64,000 bases of DNA, from the NCBI RefSeq assembly GCF_036030735.1, contig NZ_CP107928.1:1860001-1924000 (forward strand), in the 5' to 3' direction. The stretch's first letter is position 1; every line of letters starts with the position of its first letter. This document shows positions 17,376 through 27,024 of this stretch, in pieces. This DNA comes from Streptomyces sp. NBC_00425. Lineage in GTDB: Bacteria > Actinomycetota > Actinomycetes > Streptomycetales > Streptomycetaceae. The notes under the pieces are model-generated. The model ran no database searches and had not been told where the DNA came from. It saw only the letters and a list, made by a program, of their open reading frames with translations. The position numbers were made by a program, and so were the translations under genes.

Positions 17376-17491
17376 GCGTGCTCATCCTTAGGTGCGAAGG
17401 GACTACAACACGCAGAGTCTGCCTGGTGCCTCCGCGGTTCCCGCATCGCGGTCGGCCGCCGGGCCTCCGGCGGCCCGACGGTGCTTCACGG

Positions 17492-19864
17492 CTATTCGGT
17501 GCGCAGGGCGGTCGCGGTGCGCGCCGCGGCCGCCCGGCCCGCGGGCAGCAGCGCCCCGAGGACGGCGATGAGCAGGCCTCCCGTGGCGAGCAGCGCCAGT
17601 CGGTCCGCGGGGTAGACGGCGAGGACGGAGTGCGGAAGTCGCAGGCCGGCGCTGTGGCCCATGGCGGGAACGACCCAGCCGTGCAGGGCGACGCCGAGCG
17701 GCACGCCCAGGACGCCGCCGGCCAGCCCGGTGAGGACGACGGAGGTGACGACCATCGCCGTCGTCTGCCGGGGGGTCATGCCCAGGGCTTTGTGGACGCC
17801 GAGTTCGCGGACGCGCTCGCGGGTGTCGAGGACCACCGCGTTGAGGACGCCCAGCGCCGCCACGGCGACGAGCATCAGCGTCAGGAGCGCGGACAGCGCG
17901 TTCAGGGTGGCGACCATGTCGCTGCCGCCTTCGACCCGGCCGGCCCGGGCGGTGACGCCCAGTGGTTCGAGGCTCGTGTTCAGCGCGTCGGCATAACCGG
18001 CGGCGGAGGTGCCGGAGGTCACCGCGATGTGCTGCGTGGTGTCGGTCAGGTCAGGGTGTGCGGGTGCGAGCGTCGCTGCGTCGGTGAACACCTGCATGCC
18101 GTCTTCGCGGGGGTCGAGCACCTCCCCGACGAGCCGGACCGTGACCGCCGCGCCCGGGCCGCCCGACCGGCCCAGGTCGCCCAGGCCGCCCAGCGTGACG
18201 GTGTCCCCGAGGTGCGTACCGGTGGCCGTGAGGAAGGGCGTGGGGACGGCGGCCTCGCCGGGCCCGGCGATCCAGCGGCCGGAGACCAGGGTGTAGCCGC
18301 CCCAGGACGCGTCGCCGGTGAAGGCGACCACCGCGACGGTGCCGGCCGCGCCGGGAACGGTGGCCCGGGCCGTCGCGGTCGTGTAGTACGCCCGGGTGGC
18401 GGGCTGGGCGTCGATCGCCGCGGCGACGGCGACTGTGTCGGGCTCGGGCCGTGTGCCGGGGAGCGGCCCGTCCGGGCCGGGCTGCGGCAGGGGCGCGGCG
18501 ACGGTGACGTCGGCCGCGTCGTGGGCCCGTGCCCTCGTGACCTCGCCGAGCGACGCCCCCATGCCCACGGTGAAGGTGATGGCGGTGGTGCCGAACAGGA
18601 TCGCCGTCCCCGTCGCCAGGGCACGGGCGGGGCGTGCGAAGGGGCGGGTCAGTCCCAGGGCGAACGGCCGTGCCAGGGGCAGCCGCCCGGCCAGGCGTGC
18701 CGCCCACCGCCCGCGGTCCGTCCGCGCGCCGCGTCCGACGGCGAGGGCGTCGACCGTGCGCAGCCGGCCGGCCCGCCAGGCGCTCGCCCAGGCGGTGACC
18801 GCGACCAGGCCGAGCACGCCCGCGACCACGGCCGCGTCGACCCTGGGGGCCACCGCCAGGGACGTGGCGCCGTACACGTCCGCCGTGTCGGACATGACCG
18901 GCACGGCCAGCAGGTGGCCCGCGAGGAGGCCGAGCACCGCGCCTGCCGCCGCCGGGACGAGCGCCTGGCCCACGTAGGCCCGTACGACCTGCGCCGGCGT
19001 GAAGCCGAGGGCCTTGAGGACGCCGATCCGGGTCAGTCCCGCGCCCACCGCGCCGGCGACCACGCTGCCCACGATGAGCACCGACATGACCAGGCCCAGG
19101 ACGCCGAACGTGAGGAGGAAGGGCACGTACAGCGCGGTGTCGCGCTCGGCGGACGCCCTGACGGTGAGCCAGGACCGTGTTCCCGTCACCGTCTCGGCCC
19201 CCTCCGTCACGGCCTCGCGGCCTGCCGCGATCTGTGCGGCCGTGCCGGCCGCGGTGAAGCGGTAGAGCATCTGGTGCCCGCCGGGGCGTTCGGGCGTGGT
19301 GAGTGCGGCGGCCTGGGCCGGTGTCACCCACGCGTCGGCGCTCCCGGTGACCGAACGGGCCGCGCCCACCGCCTTCAGGACGGGGTCGCCGGGCAGGCCC
19401 GGGAAGGTCAGTTCGAGACCGAGGGCGGGAAACAGCGAGCCGTCGGCGTTCAGCACGATCTCGCCGGGCCGGGCGGCCCAGCGCCCGGCGGTCAACGTCA
19501 GGTCGTCGACCGCGCCGCCGGGGTCGCCCCGGCCGACGACGGTCATCGGCCACCCGCCCGCGCCGCCGCGGATCCGTGGGGCGGCCGACACCGTGCGGAA
19601 CGGCCCTGCCACGGCGGCCACGCCGTCGGCGCTCCCCGTCTCCTTCGCCCGGCCGGCGTCGGTACGGGCGGCGTCGAACTCGACGGACAGGTGAGCGCCG
19701 TGCTGCCGGGCGAAGGCGTCGTCGAAGGGCGCGCCCGAGACCACCAGCAGCGAACCGCCCAGGACGGACGCGGCGACCGCGATCATCGCGGTCAGACCGA
19801 TCACGAGCGTCTGCACCCGGCGTCGTCCCACGCCCGAACGCACCACCCGGCCCAGCGCGCTCAT
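17492..19864 (-). CDS. ABC transporter permease, FtsX/MacB type
   Basis: This 790-residue membrane protein has an N-terminal helix (about 18-43), a large extracellular region (about 45-260), three helices with FtsX signatures (SVLIVGSVVAGAVGAGLTRI, GVLKALGFTPAQVVRAYVGQ), a second extracellular loop (about 410-630) and another FtsX block ending LGVHKALGMTPRQTTAMVV. Such duplicated FtsX permeases pair with LolD-like ATPases. Its start overlaps the ATPase stop by ATGA, so they are translationally coupled. The substrate is unknown; a role in antibiotic or lipoprotein export is common in the family. Confidence 0.93.
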   Translation of the reverse strand: MSALGRVVRSGVGRRRVQTLVIGLTAMIAVAASVLGGSLLVVSGAPFDDAFARQHGAHLSVEFDAARTDAGRAKETGSADGVAAVAGPFRTVSAAPRIRGGAGGWPMTVVGRGDPGGAVDDLTLTAGRWAARPGEIVLNADGSLFPALGLELTFPGLPGDPVLKAVGAARSVTGSADAWVTPAQAAALTTPERPGGHQMLYRFTAAGTAAQIAAGREAVTEGAETVTGTRSWLTVRASAERDTALYVPFLLTFGVLGLVMSVLIVGSVVAGAVGAGLTRIGVLKALGFTPAQVVRAYVGQALVPAAAGAVLGLLAGHLLAVPVMSDTADVYGATSLAVAPRVDAAVVAGVLGLVAVTAWASAWRAGRLRTVDALAVGRGARTDRGRWAARLAGRLPLARPFALGLTRPFARPARALATGTAILFGTTAITFTVGMGASLGEVTRARAHDAADVTVAAPLPQPGPDGPLPGTRPEPDTVAVAAAIDAQPATRAYYTTATARATVPGAAGTVAVVAFTGDASWGGYTLVSGRWIAGPGEAAVPTPFLTATGTHLGDTVTLGGLGDLGRSGGPGAAVTVRLVGEVLDPREDGMQVFTDAATLAPAHPDLTDTTQHIAVTSGTSAAGYADALNTSLEPLGVTARAGRVEGGSDMVATLNALSALLTLMLVAVAALGVLNAVVLDTRERVRELGVHKALGMTPRQTTAMVVTSVVLTGLAGGVLGVPLGVALHGWVVPAMGHSAGLRLPHSVLAVYPADRLALLATGGLLIAVLGALLPAGRAAAARTATALRTE

Positions 19865-20628
19865 CGGGCGGCCTCGACGCCGGCGCCCCGCGAAGTGACG
19901 TCCTCCACGCCGACGTCCCGCACGTGGGCGTCCTCCGCGTCGGCGTCCCCCGCATCGGCGTCCGCGGCGATCCGGCCGTCGACGATCCGCACGGTGCGGC
20001 TGGTGCAGGAGCGGGCCAGGGCGACGTCGTGGGTGACCACCACCAGGGTCCGGCCCTCGGCGTTGAGCTGTCTGAGCAGCCTGCTGACGTCGCCGCCGGC
20101 CGCCGTGTCCAGCGCGCCGGTGGGCTCGTCGGCCAGGATCAGCGGCGGGCGGTTCATCAACGCCCTTGCCACCGCGACGCGTTGGCGTTCACCGCCGGAC
20201 AGCCGCCCCGGGTGGGCGCGGGCGTGCCGGTCGATGCCGAGCGTCTCGAGGAGTTCCGCCGCGCGGCGGTGCGCCTCTCCTCGCGCCATGCCGGCCAGCT
20301 GCGCCGGCAGTGCGACGTTGTCGGCGACGGTCAGATCGTCGAGGAGGTGGAAGAACTGGAAGACCATGCCGACCCTGGTGCGCCGGTAGCGCGCCGCCGC
20401 GGCCTCGCCCAGCCCGTCGACCCGTACGCCGTCCACGGTCACGGTCCCCGTGTCCGGCCGGTCCAGGCCCGCGACCAGGTTCAGCAGCGTGGACTTGCCG
20501 CTGCCGGACGGACCGAGGATCGCGACCGCCTCACCGGACTCCACGGTCAGCGACACGTCGTGCAGGGCGGGCGGCCCGTCGTCGTATCTGCGGCTCACGT
20601 CGCGCAGTTCGATCAGCGGCTCGGTCAT
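19861..20628 (-). CDS. ABC transporter ATP-binding protein, LolD/MacB type
   Basis: This is a 255-residue ATPase with AILGPSGSGKSTLLNLVAGL (Walker A), Q-loop VFQFFHLL, signature LSGGERQRVAVARAL and LILADEPTGALD (Walker B). The C-terminal tail has a short repetitive segment of Asp/Ala (DADAGDADAEDAHVRD). The start ATG 20628 follows AAGGAG. It energises the permease encoded next. It is divergent from a two-component system, which probably senses the same stress and controls the transporter. Confidence 0.95.
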   Translation of the reverse strand: MTEPLIELRDVSRRYDDGPPALHDVSLTVESGEAVAILGPSGSGKSTLLNLVAGLDRPDTGTVTVDGVRVDGLGEAAAARYRRTRVGMVFQFFHLLDDLTVADNVALPAQLAGMARGEAHRRAAELLETLGIDRHARAHPGRLSGGERQRVAVARALMNRPPLILADEPTGALDTAAGGDVSRLLRQLNAEGRTLVVVTHDVALARSCTSRTVRIVDGRIAADADAGDADAEDAHVRDVGVEDVTSRGAGVEAAR

Positions 20629-20844
20629 GAAGGGCTCCTTGCTTCCACGCGTTCGACGCGTTCGACGCCCCGGACGCTAGGCGGGCATCCGGACCGGGCA
20701 CGTCCTTCGCCCGAGCCGTTCGCGGTCCTCCGTGGGAACGAGGGCCTGCCGGCGTCCTCCTTGAGAAGTAGGCGACCGGCGTAGGAGCCGCGCCGGATGT
20801 GCCCTCCGGGACGGATCCCACGGGGGCGGGGCGGAGGCGAGAAT

Positions 20845-22146
20845 GTGCCGGTGACGAACGAGACGACCGCGGTGGACCGGGTTCGCGGGGCAGCCCGCCG
20901 TGCGCTGCTCCCGACCGGGCCCGCGCCGCGCCTCACCCGGCGCGGCCGGCAGTTCGACCTGGCGGTGGCGGCGGTCTTCGCCGTCACCACCGTGTACTAC
21001 GCCGTCGACGTCTCGGACAACCAGGTCCGCGAGATCCTCCCCGGCGTGGGGAGGGCGATCCACCCGGCGGGCACGCCTGCCGCGATCGCCCTGAGCGCCC
21101 TCGCGCTCGTCACCTCCGGCGCGCTGGTGATGCGCCGCCGCTTCCCCCTCGCCGTGCTCTGCGCGGTGACCTGCCTCGCGCTGCTCACCCCGCAGGACGT
21201 CGCCCGGCTGACGTTCTATCCCCTCGTGGTCGCCGTCTACAGCGCCGCCGCCTACAGCCCGTACAGGATTCCCACCCTGGTGGCCCTGCCGACGGCGGTC
21301 CTCCTGGTGTACACGTCGGGCTCCTCGACCACGCACGTCTACCCGTATCAGCCGGGCATCGTCCCGAACGAGTACGTGGTCCTGTGGGTCCTCGGGCCGC
21401 TGGCGATGGCCGCCAACGGCCTGCGTACCTGGCGGGTGCGCACCGACGAGGGCCGCGCACGGCTGACCGCCGTGGAACACGAGCAGGCCGGCGCGCTGCG
21501 TCGTGCCGTCGCCGAGGAGCGCGCCAGGATCGCCCGCGAACTGCACGACGTCGTCACCCACAACGTCAGCGTCATGGTCATCCAGGCCGGCGCCGCCCGC
21601 AGGGTCATGCGGGCCGTCCCCGACGACGCTGACGAGGCCCTGCTGGCCGTCGAGGCGAGCGGGCGGGCCGCGATGACCGATCTGCGTCACGTCATGGGCC
21701 TGCTCACCATGGACGGCGGCGGCCAGGACGCGGACCGCGCCGGGGACCTGGCCCCGCAGCCGGGGCTGGAGCAGCTGGAGACGCTCGTCGGGCGGGTCCG
21801 TGACACCGGTCTGCCGGTCGGCCTCGAGGTCAGCGGAGTGGCCCGCCCCGTACCGCCCGGCATCGGGCTCACCGTCTACCGCGTGGTCCAGGAGGCGCTG
21901 ACCAACACCGTGAAACACGCGTCCGGGGCGCGGGCGAGCGTCCGCGTCGAGTACTCCCCGGACCTGTTGCGGGTGGAGGTCTGCGACACCGGCGGTGTTC
22001 CCGGCCCGGGCGCGGTCGCCGGCCACGGCCGCGGGCTGCTCGGACTGCGCGAGCGCCTCTCCGTGTACGACGGAACCCTGGACAACGGCCGGCGTCTGAC
22101 GGGCGGTTACCGTGTCGAGGCGCTCATTCCCCTGGAGGCACCGTGA
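20845..22146 (+). CDS. Two-component sensor histidine kinase, NarL/DesK type
   Basis: This 433-residue protein is read from GTG 20845 with GGAGG seven bases upstream. About five N-terminal helices form the sensor part. HisKA_3 begins at AEERARIARELHDVVTHNVS with the phosphorylated His, followed by an HATPase domain (VVQEALTNTVKHA, N box; GHGRGLLGLRERL, G box). It is coupled by GTGA overlap to the response regulator and is divergent from the ABC transporter. Confidence 0.94.
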   Translation: MPVTNETTAVDRVRGAARRALLPTGPAPRLTRRGRQFDLAVAAVFAVTTVYYAVDVSDNQVREILPGVGRAIHPAGTPAAIALSALALVTSGALVMRRRFPLAVLCAVTCLALLTPQDVARLTFYPLVVAVYSAAAYSPYRIPTLVALPTAVLLVYTSGSSTTHVYPYQPGIVPNEYVVLWVLGPLAMAANGLRTWRVRTDEGRARLTAVEHEQAGALRRAVAEERARIARELHDVVTHNVSVMVIQAGAARRVMRAVPDDADEALLAVEASGRAAMTDLRHVMGLLTMDGGGQDADRAGDLAPQPGLEQLETLVGRVRDTGLPVGLEVSGVARPVPPGIGLTVYRVVQEALTNTVKHASGARASVRVEYSPDLLRVEVCDTGGVPGPGAVAGHGRGLLGLRERLSVYDGTLDNGRRLTGGYRVEALIPLEAP

Positions 22147-22844
22147 CCGAGCCGCCGCCCCGCGTGGTGCTCGCCGACGACCAGACCCTCGTCCGGACCG
22201 GCTTCCGGATGATCCTGCGTTCCGACGGCATCGAGGTGGTCGCCGAGGCCACCGACGGATCCGAGGCCGTCGACGCGGTCCGGCGTACCCGGCCCGACGT
22301 GGTGCTGATGGACGTCCGGATGCCGGAGATGGACGGCCTGGAGGCCACCCGCCGCATCCTCACCGGCGTTCCGGGCGAACCCCGAGTGATCATCCTGACC
22401 ACCTTCGACCTCGACCGGTACGTCTACGCGGCGCTGTCCGCCGGCGCGAGCGGCTTCCTGCTCAAGGACGTCACTCCCGAGCAGCTGATCTCGGCCGTCC
22501 GCACGGTCCGCTCCGGGGACGCCCTGCTCGCGCCCACCGTCACCCGGCGGCTCGTCGAACGGTTTACCCGACAAGGGACCGAGAGCAGCGCGATCCACCG
22601 CGACCTGGCCTCGCTGACCTCGCGTGAACGCGAAGTCCTGGGTCTGGTGGCCCGGGGGCTGAGCAACGCCGAGGTCGCCGGCCGTCTGCACCTGGCCGAG
22701 ACCACGGTCAAGACCCATGTCTCGCGCGTCCTCGGCAAGCTGCAACTGCGCGACCGCGTCCAGGCCGTCATCGCCGCCTACGAGACCGGCCTGGTCAGCG
22801 TGGGCGAGCGGGGTTCCGCGCAGCCGGCCGCCGAGCACCCGTGA
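22143..22844 (+). CDS. LuxR/NarL-type response regulator
   Basis: This 233-residue regulator has a receiver domain at 6-122 with acidic pair DD, phosphoacceptor Asp in VVLMDVRMPEMDG, Thr in ILTTFD and Lys in FLLKDVTP. The LuxR helix-turn-helix is near 160-215 (LTSREREVLGLVARGLSNAE, then TVKTHVSRVLGKL). It is the cognate partner of the upstream kinase by overlap. The likely target is the divergent ABC operon; direct repeats of GCGTTCGAC lie in the shared region near 20647-20667. Confidence 0.94.
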   Translation: MTEPPPRVVLADDQTLVRTGFRMILRSDGIEVVAEATDGSEAVDAVRRTRPDVVLMDVRMPEMDGLEATRRILTGVPGEPRVIILTTFDLDRYVYAALSAGASGFLLKDVTPEQLISAVRTVRSGDALLAPTVTRRLVERFTRQGTESSAIHRDLASLTSREREVLGLVARGLSNAEVAGRLHLAETTVKTHVSRVLGKLQLRDRVQAVIAAYETGLVSVGERGSAQPAAEHP

Positions 22845-22969
22845 AGCGGGCCGGCGGTGGTCGGCGGCGCGGCTTCCCGCCGCGGCGGCGAATTCGCCGT
22901 CTCGCTGCGCCCCGGTGTCCGAAAATCCTATGCTGACCCCAGGGTGGCAACGACCTGGGGAGATGCCTG

Positions 22970-23740
22970 ATGAGCGCAGCAGGCAAGGGCACGTCGGCAT
23001 GGAAGTCGGGGGCCAAGCGGCTGTTGGGCCGTACGGGATTCGACATCGTGCGCAGCAGCAACAACCTGGGGGGCGTCGACGACTTCATCCCCTTCGAGGC
23101 GACGATGCGGGCCGCACGGGCGGCCGGCATGTCGGTCGGCGACCACATCGACGCCGTCATGAACGGGACGCCTGGAGCCACCCAGTCCACGATCGACGAA
23201 CTCCGCGCTCTCGGCGTCTTCGCCGCCGGCCCGAAGACGGTGCTGGAGATCGGCCCCGGGTCCGGACGGTATCTGGAGAAGACGCTGAAGGAGTGTTCGC
23301 CGGACCGCTACGAGATCTACGAGACGGCGGCGCCGTGGGCCGACTACCTGGTGAACACGTTCGGCGTGATCGCCATGCCGACCGAGGGGTCCAGCCTCGC
23401 CCCGACGTCCGACGGGAGCGTCGACCTCGTTCAGGCGCACAAGGTCTTCAACACCGTGACCTTCCTCTGCGCCGTCCGCTACTTCTTCGAGATGGCACGT
23501 GTCACGCGGCCCGGTGGCCGGATCGTCTTCGACGTCATGACCGAGACCTGCCTGGACCCGGCCGCGGTGCGCACCTGGGCCACGCAGGGCGGGACGGGGC
23601 ACGGGTCCTTCCCGGCCGCGATGCCTCGCACCATGTGCGTGGACCTCTTCGCGACGCTCGGCTGCGGCCTGGAGGCGAGCTTCGTGGCGCCCCTGGGCGT
23701 CGCCTCCACGGAGGTGCTCGTCTTCCACAAGGCGGACTGA
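22970..23740 (+). CDS. Class I SAM-dependent methyltransferase
   Basis: This 256-residue protein starts at ATG 22970 after GGGGAGA. Motif I is VLEIGPGSGRYLEKTL at about 91-106; the acidic residue after strand 2 is in YEIYETA; motif IV is SVDLVQAHKVF; and RVTRPGGRIVFDV precedes strand 5. The N-terminal WKSGAKRLLGRTGFDIVRSS resembles methyltransferases found beside glycan or exopolysaccharide genes. No partner gene is adjacent and the substrate is unknown. Confidence 0.85.
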   Translation: MSAAGKGTSAWKSGAKRLLGRTGFDIVRSSNNLGGVDDFIPFEATMRAARAAGMSVGDHIDAVMNGTPGATQSTIDELRALGVFAAGPKTVLEIGPGSGRYLEKTLKECSPDRYEIYETAAPWADYLVNTFGVIAMPTEGSSLAPTSDGSVDLVQAHKVFNTVTFLCAVRYFFEMARVTRPGGRIVFDVMTETCLDPAAVRTWATQGGTGHGSFPAAMPRTMCVDLFATLGCGLEASFVAPLGVASTEVLVFHKAD

Positions 23741-23898
23741 CCCCTTCCGTGATGCGGCCTGAACCACCGGACACACCATTCATGAGGGCCTCCCCGGCCC
23801 GGTGGCGCACCTGCATCCCCGACGCCCCCTACCGCCGTGTCTGCGCCCCGGCCCCCACCGGCTGATCGCCGCCTGCCGCGGGGACCACGCGTCCGCGG

Positions 23899-24996
23899 CT
23901 AGAGCCAGCCGTTGCGTTTGAAGCCGCGGTGGATGACGACACAGGCGACGGCCATGACGGCGAGGGCGAGGGGGTAGCCGAAGCGCCAGTGCAGCTCGGG
24001 CATGTGGTCGAAGTTCATGCCGTAGACGCCGCACACCATGGTGGGCACGGCGATGATCGCGGCCCAGGCGGTGATCTTGCGCATGTCCTCGTTCTGAGCG
24101 ACGGTGACCTGCGCCAGGTGGGCCTGGAGGATCGAGTCGAGCAGGGCGTCGAAGGCGGCGATCTGTTCCGTGACGCGCAGGAGATGGCCGGCGACGTTGC
24201 GGAAGTACGTCTGTATCTCCGGGTCGACGCAGCTCCTCGGTTCGGTGGCGAGCCGGTCGAGGGGGCGGGTGAGCGGGACGACGGCCCGCTTGAACTCGAG
24301 GAGTTCGCGCTTGAGCTGGTAGATCCGGCCGGCGTCGGCGGTCCGGGGGCTGAGCGGGGAGAACACGTCGGTCTCGGCCTGCTCGATGTCGCCCTGGACC
24401 GCGTCCGCGACGGCGACGTAGTCGTCGACGACGTGGTCGGCGATGGCGTGCAGAACGGCGGAGGGTCCCTTGGCCAGTTGCCGTGGATCCGCCTCGAGGT
24501 CCTCCCGCAGGGGTCCGAGGGAGCCGTGCCGGCCGTGGCGGACGGTGACGACGAAGTCGGGGCCGGTGAAGACCATGATCGACCCGGTGTCGACGACCTC
24601 GCTGGTCGCGGTCAGTTCGGCGTGTTCGACGTACGTCACGGTGTTGAACACGGCGAACAGCACGTCGCCGTACTGCTCGACCTTGGGGCGCTGGCGGGCG
24701 TGGACGGCGTCCTCGGCGGCGAGCGGGTGCAGACCGAAGAGCTCCGCGGCTCCGGCGAATTCCTCCGCGCTCGGTTCGTGCAGGCCCAGCCAGACGAATC
24801 CGCCCCGGTGCTTGCGGGCGTACCGCACGGCCTCCTCCACGGAGTCGCTCGGCGGTCGGCGGACTCCGTCGCGGTAGACGACGCAGTTGACGACCGTCGA
24901 ACCGAGCGGGGAGCGGGCCGGATGGCTGAGGTCCACACGCCGTCGGCTGCGCAGCGCCAGGTTCGCGACTTTGCGCAGGTGGCCGACCATCGACAT
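23899..24996 (-). CDS. corA: CorA-like magnesium/cobalt channel
   Basis: This is a 365-residue protein. A long cytoplasmic alpha/beta domain is followed by a long helix and two C-terminal helices carrying the signature VYGMNFDHMPELHWRFGYP (GMN selectivity motif) and ending in basic KRNGW. Length and layout match CorA pentameric channels. The start ATG 24996 is unambiguous. Monocistronic. Confidence 0.95.
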   Translation of the reverse strand: MSMVGHLRKVANLALRSRRRVDLSHPARSPLGSTVVNCVVYRDGVRRPPSDSVEEAVRYARKHRGGFVWLGLHEPSAEEFAGAAELFGLHPLAAEDAVHARQRPKVEQYGDVLFAVFNTVTYVEHAELTATSEVVDTGSIMVFTGPDFVVTVRHGRHGSLGPLREDLEADPRQLAKGPSAVLHAIADHVVDDYVAVADAVQGDIEQAETDVFSPLSPRTADAGRIYQLKRELLEFKRAVVPLTRPLDRLATEPRSCVDPEIQTYFRNVAGHLLRVTEQIAAFDALLDSILQAHLAQVTVAQNEDMRKITAWAAIIAVPTMVCGVYGMNFDHMPELHWRFGYPLALAVMAVACVVIHRGFKRNGWL

Positions 24997-25152
24997 GCGG
25001 AACCTCTTTCACCGGGGTTCCGGACAGTGTGCCAAACGCCCACGAGCCGGACGTGAGCCGGACCTGCCGGAACGCCCGGACCCCCGCGGGCGCGCCGATG
25101 TTCCGGCGACCGGCCCGGCGCCCCTGGGCACCGGGCGGGCCGGGACTTCGTG

Positions 25153-25851
25153 TCAGGCGGCGACCGCGGTCAGGACCTCCGCCCCGTCCCCTCCCTGGGC
25201 CCCCGCGGCCCTCGCGGCCCCTGCGGCCCCCTCGGCTTCCTCGAGGAGGCCGACGAGGGTCGCGCGGGCCCGGGCCACCCGCGAGCGGATCGTCCCGACG
25301 GGGCAGCCGCCGGCCTCGGCCGCCTCCGCATAGGGCAGGCCCGCCAGTTGCGTGAGGACGAACGCCTCCCGGCGCTCGGCGGGCAGCGCGTCCAGCAGGT
25401 CGAGCAGGGCCACGCCGTCGTCGAAGCCGGGCAGACCGCCGGGCTGGGCGCGCTCGGCCCAGATCGTCCAGTCGTCCACGTCGGCCCGGCGCGGCCGGGC
25501 GGCGGCGTGACGCAGGCTGTCGACGACCGTGCGGCGCGCGATGGACAGCAGCCAGGTGCGTGCCGAGGAGCGCCCCTCGAACCGGTGCAGGCTGCCGAGC
25601 GCCCGCAGGAACGTGTCCTGCGCGAGGTCGTCGGCCAGCTGGCGGTCGGCGGAGAGGTATGTGACGTAGCGGACGACGTCCGGGTGCAGGGCCCGCACGA
25701 ACCGGTCGACGGCGTCGGGATCGCCGGTGCGGGCGGCGAGCGCCCAGCCGGTGGCCGCGTCGTCCGGCTGCGTCGTCGTGAGGTGCTGGTCGAACGCCGT
25801 GCGCCGCGTGTCGCGCTGTTCGCACGACAGGGGGAGGACAGGAGTGATCAC
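25153..25851 (-). CDS. ECF-type RNA polymerase sigma factor
   Basis: The 232-residue protein starts at GTG 25851, preceded by AAGGA. Region 2 is seen in DAVDRFVRALHPDVVRYVTY and ADDLAQDTFLRALGSLHRF, with RTWLLSIARRTVVDSLR. Region 4 is LLDLLDALPAERREAFVLTQ followed by YAEAAEAGGCPVGTIRSRVA. The C-terminal tail is alanine/glycine-rich. No anti-sigma gene follows. The gene upstream on the same strand encodes a Met/His-rich membrane protein, suggesting a metal-linked role, which is an inference. Upstream repeats lie at 25928-25977. Confidence 0.93.
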   Translation of the reverse strand: MITPVLPLSCEQRDTRRTAFDQHLTTTQPDDAATGWALAARTGDPDAVDRFVRALHPDVVRYVTYLSADRQLADDLAQDTFLRALGSLHRFEGRSSARTWLLSIARRTVVDSLRHAAARPRRADVDDWTIWAERAQPGGLPGFDDGVALLDLLDALPAERREAFVLTQLAGLPYAEAAEAGGCPVGTIRSRVARARATLVGLLEEAEGAAGAARAAGAQGGDGAEVLTAVAA

Positions 25852-25927
25852 CTGATGTCCTTCTCGGGTGGTCCGGGACGATCGACGCGACGCGAGGCGA
25901 CGCAACGCGACGTGGCACGGCACGGCA

Positions 25928-25977
25928 CAGCACCCGGGCAGGTGCCCGGGCAGGCGCCCGGGCAGGCGCCCGGAGGG
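25928..25977. repeat. Tandem GCCCGGGCAG-like repeats upstream of the sigma gene
   Basis: Three to four near-identical units of GCCCGGGCAGGC run through the sigma factor leader, each containing the palindrome GCCCGGGC. They could form alternative hairpins in the 5' leader of the sigma mRNA. Confidence 0.6.
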
Positions 25978-26130
25978 CCGTGCACGGTGTGAGGTCCGCC
26001 GCTGCGGAAGGTCCCGGACTGGAGGGGATGGGGACGGGGACGTACGACGTGTGCGTCCCGTGCCCGAAGCCACAGCCGACGGACGCGACGAACGCGGCGC
26101 CGGCGTGACGGCTTCGGGAAACCGGCTGTC

Positions 26131-26835
26131 TCAGACGACAGCGGTCCCGGCCGGAGGCCCCCGGGAGATGATCGTGTGGGTGAGCGTCAGCCGCGGGATC
26201 CGCTCGGCGCGCTCGCGCGTCGGCCGCAGGCGGGGCCGGCGCGGTGGGACGGGCAGGGCCGCGAGCGGCAGGAACAGCGGCGCGGCGAGCCGGCCGGCGA
26301 CGGCGCGCAGGAGCCGGAAGGCGGCCCGCTCGCCGTGGGCCAGCCACAGACCCGTCAGCAGGGCGGCCAGCGTGTGGGCGGCGAGCATGCCCAGCGACGA
26401 CATACCGCCGGTGCCGTGCGCCAGGTGCCCGAGGTGCTCGGCGTGCGCCGCATGCCCGATGTGCCCGGAGCCCATGGAACCCATGTCCATCGCGTCCATG
26501 GACATCGAGCCCGCCGGCATCGAGCCCGCCGACATGCCGCTCATGTCCTGCGCCGTGGAACCGTTTCCGGACACCGGCGCCGCCGACCGGCCCCAGGAGA
26601 AGGCCGAGTGCAGCGCCCCCTGCGCGACGACCACGACGGACACCACCAGCGGGAGTCCGCGCTCACGGCCCGCCAGAGCCCAGCCGACGCCGCTCGTGAC
26701 GGCGAAGCCGGCGGACATCGTCCACCACGGCACGGCGGAGCCCGACATGAGGACGTGTCCGAGGGCAGCGAGCAGTACGCAGACGGCCGCGAACACCGCG
26801 GCGCGTACCGTGCGCGCACCCCACCCAGCAGTCAT
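26131..26835 (-). CDS. Membrane protein with Met/His-rich loop, possible metal binding
   Basis: This is a 234-residue protein. Three hydrophobic N-terminal segments (about 8-30, 35-54, 60-78) are followed by a soluble segment (about 93-143) with many methionines and histidines: MSGMSAGSMPAGSMSMDAMD, then GHIGHAAHAEHLGHLAHG. A fourth helix and a basic tail follow. Met/His clusters of this kind bind copper or silver in other proteins. Its neighbour is an ECF sigma gene 279 bases downstream. No named family is recognised; similar actinobacterial proteins often occur near copper genes, from memory rather than a search. Confidence 0.75.
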   Translation of the reverse strand: MTAGWGARTVRAAVFAAVCVLLAALGHVLMSGSAVPWWTMSAGFAVTSGVGWALAGRERGLPLVVSVVVVAQGALHSAFSWGRSAAPVSGNGSTAQDMSGMSAGSMPAGSMSMDAMDMGSMGSGHIGHAAHAEHLGHLAHGTGGMSSLGMLAAHTLAALLTGLWLAHGERAAFRLLRAVAGRLAAPLFLPLAALPVPPRRPRLRPTRERAERIPRLTLTHTIISRGPPAGTAVV

Positions 26836-27024
26836 GACGGCCTCATCCTCGCATCCGGGCTCCGCTCGTCACGGGTGGGTACGCACAACACCCCGGCCCG
26901 CCACTCACTTTACGAGGAGTGATACAGGACACAGCGCCTTGCGGCGGTGCGTCAGACCGCAAAGCGCCCCCGCCGGGTGGCCGTGCCGGCGGCCGCACGC
27001 CGTGAGCGCGAGCACTCCGCCCGC

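Noticed and set aside
17378..20389. 1003-codon plus-strand frame opposite the ABC transporter genes
   Set aside because: Composition is that of an antisense shadow; the minus strand has full FtsX and ATPase motifs.
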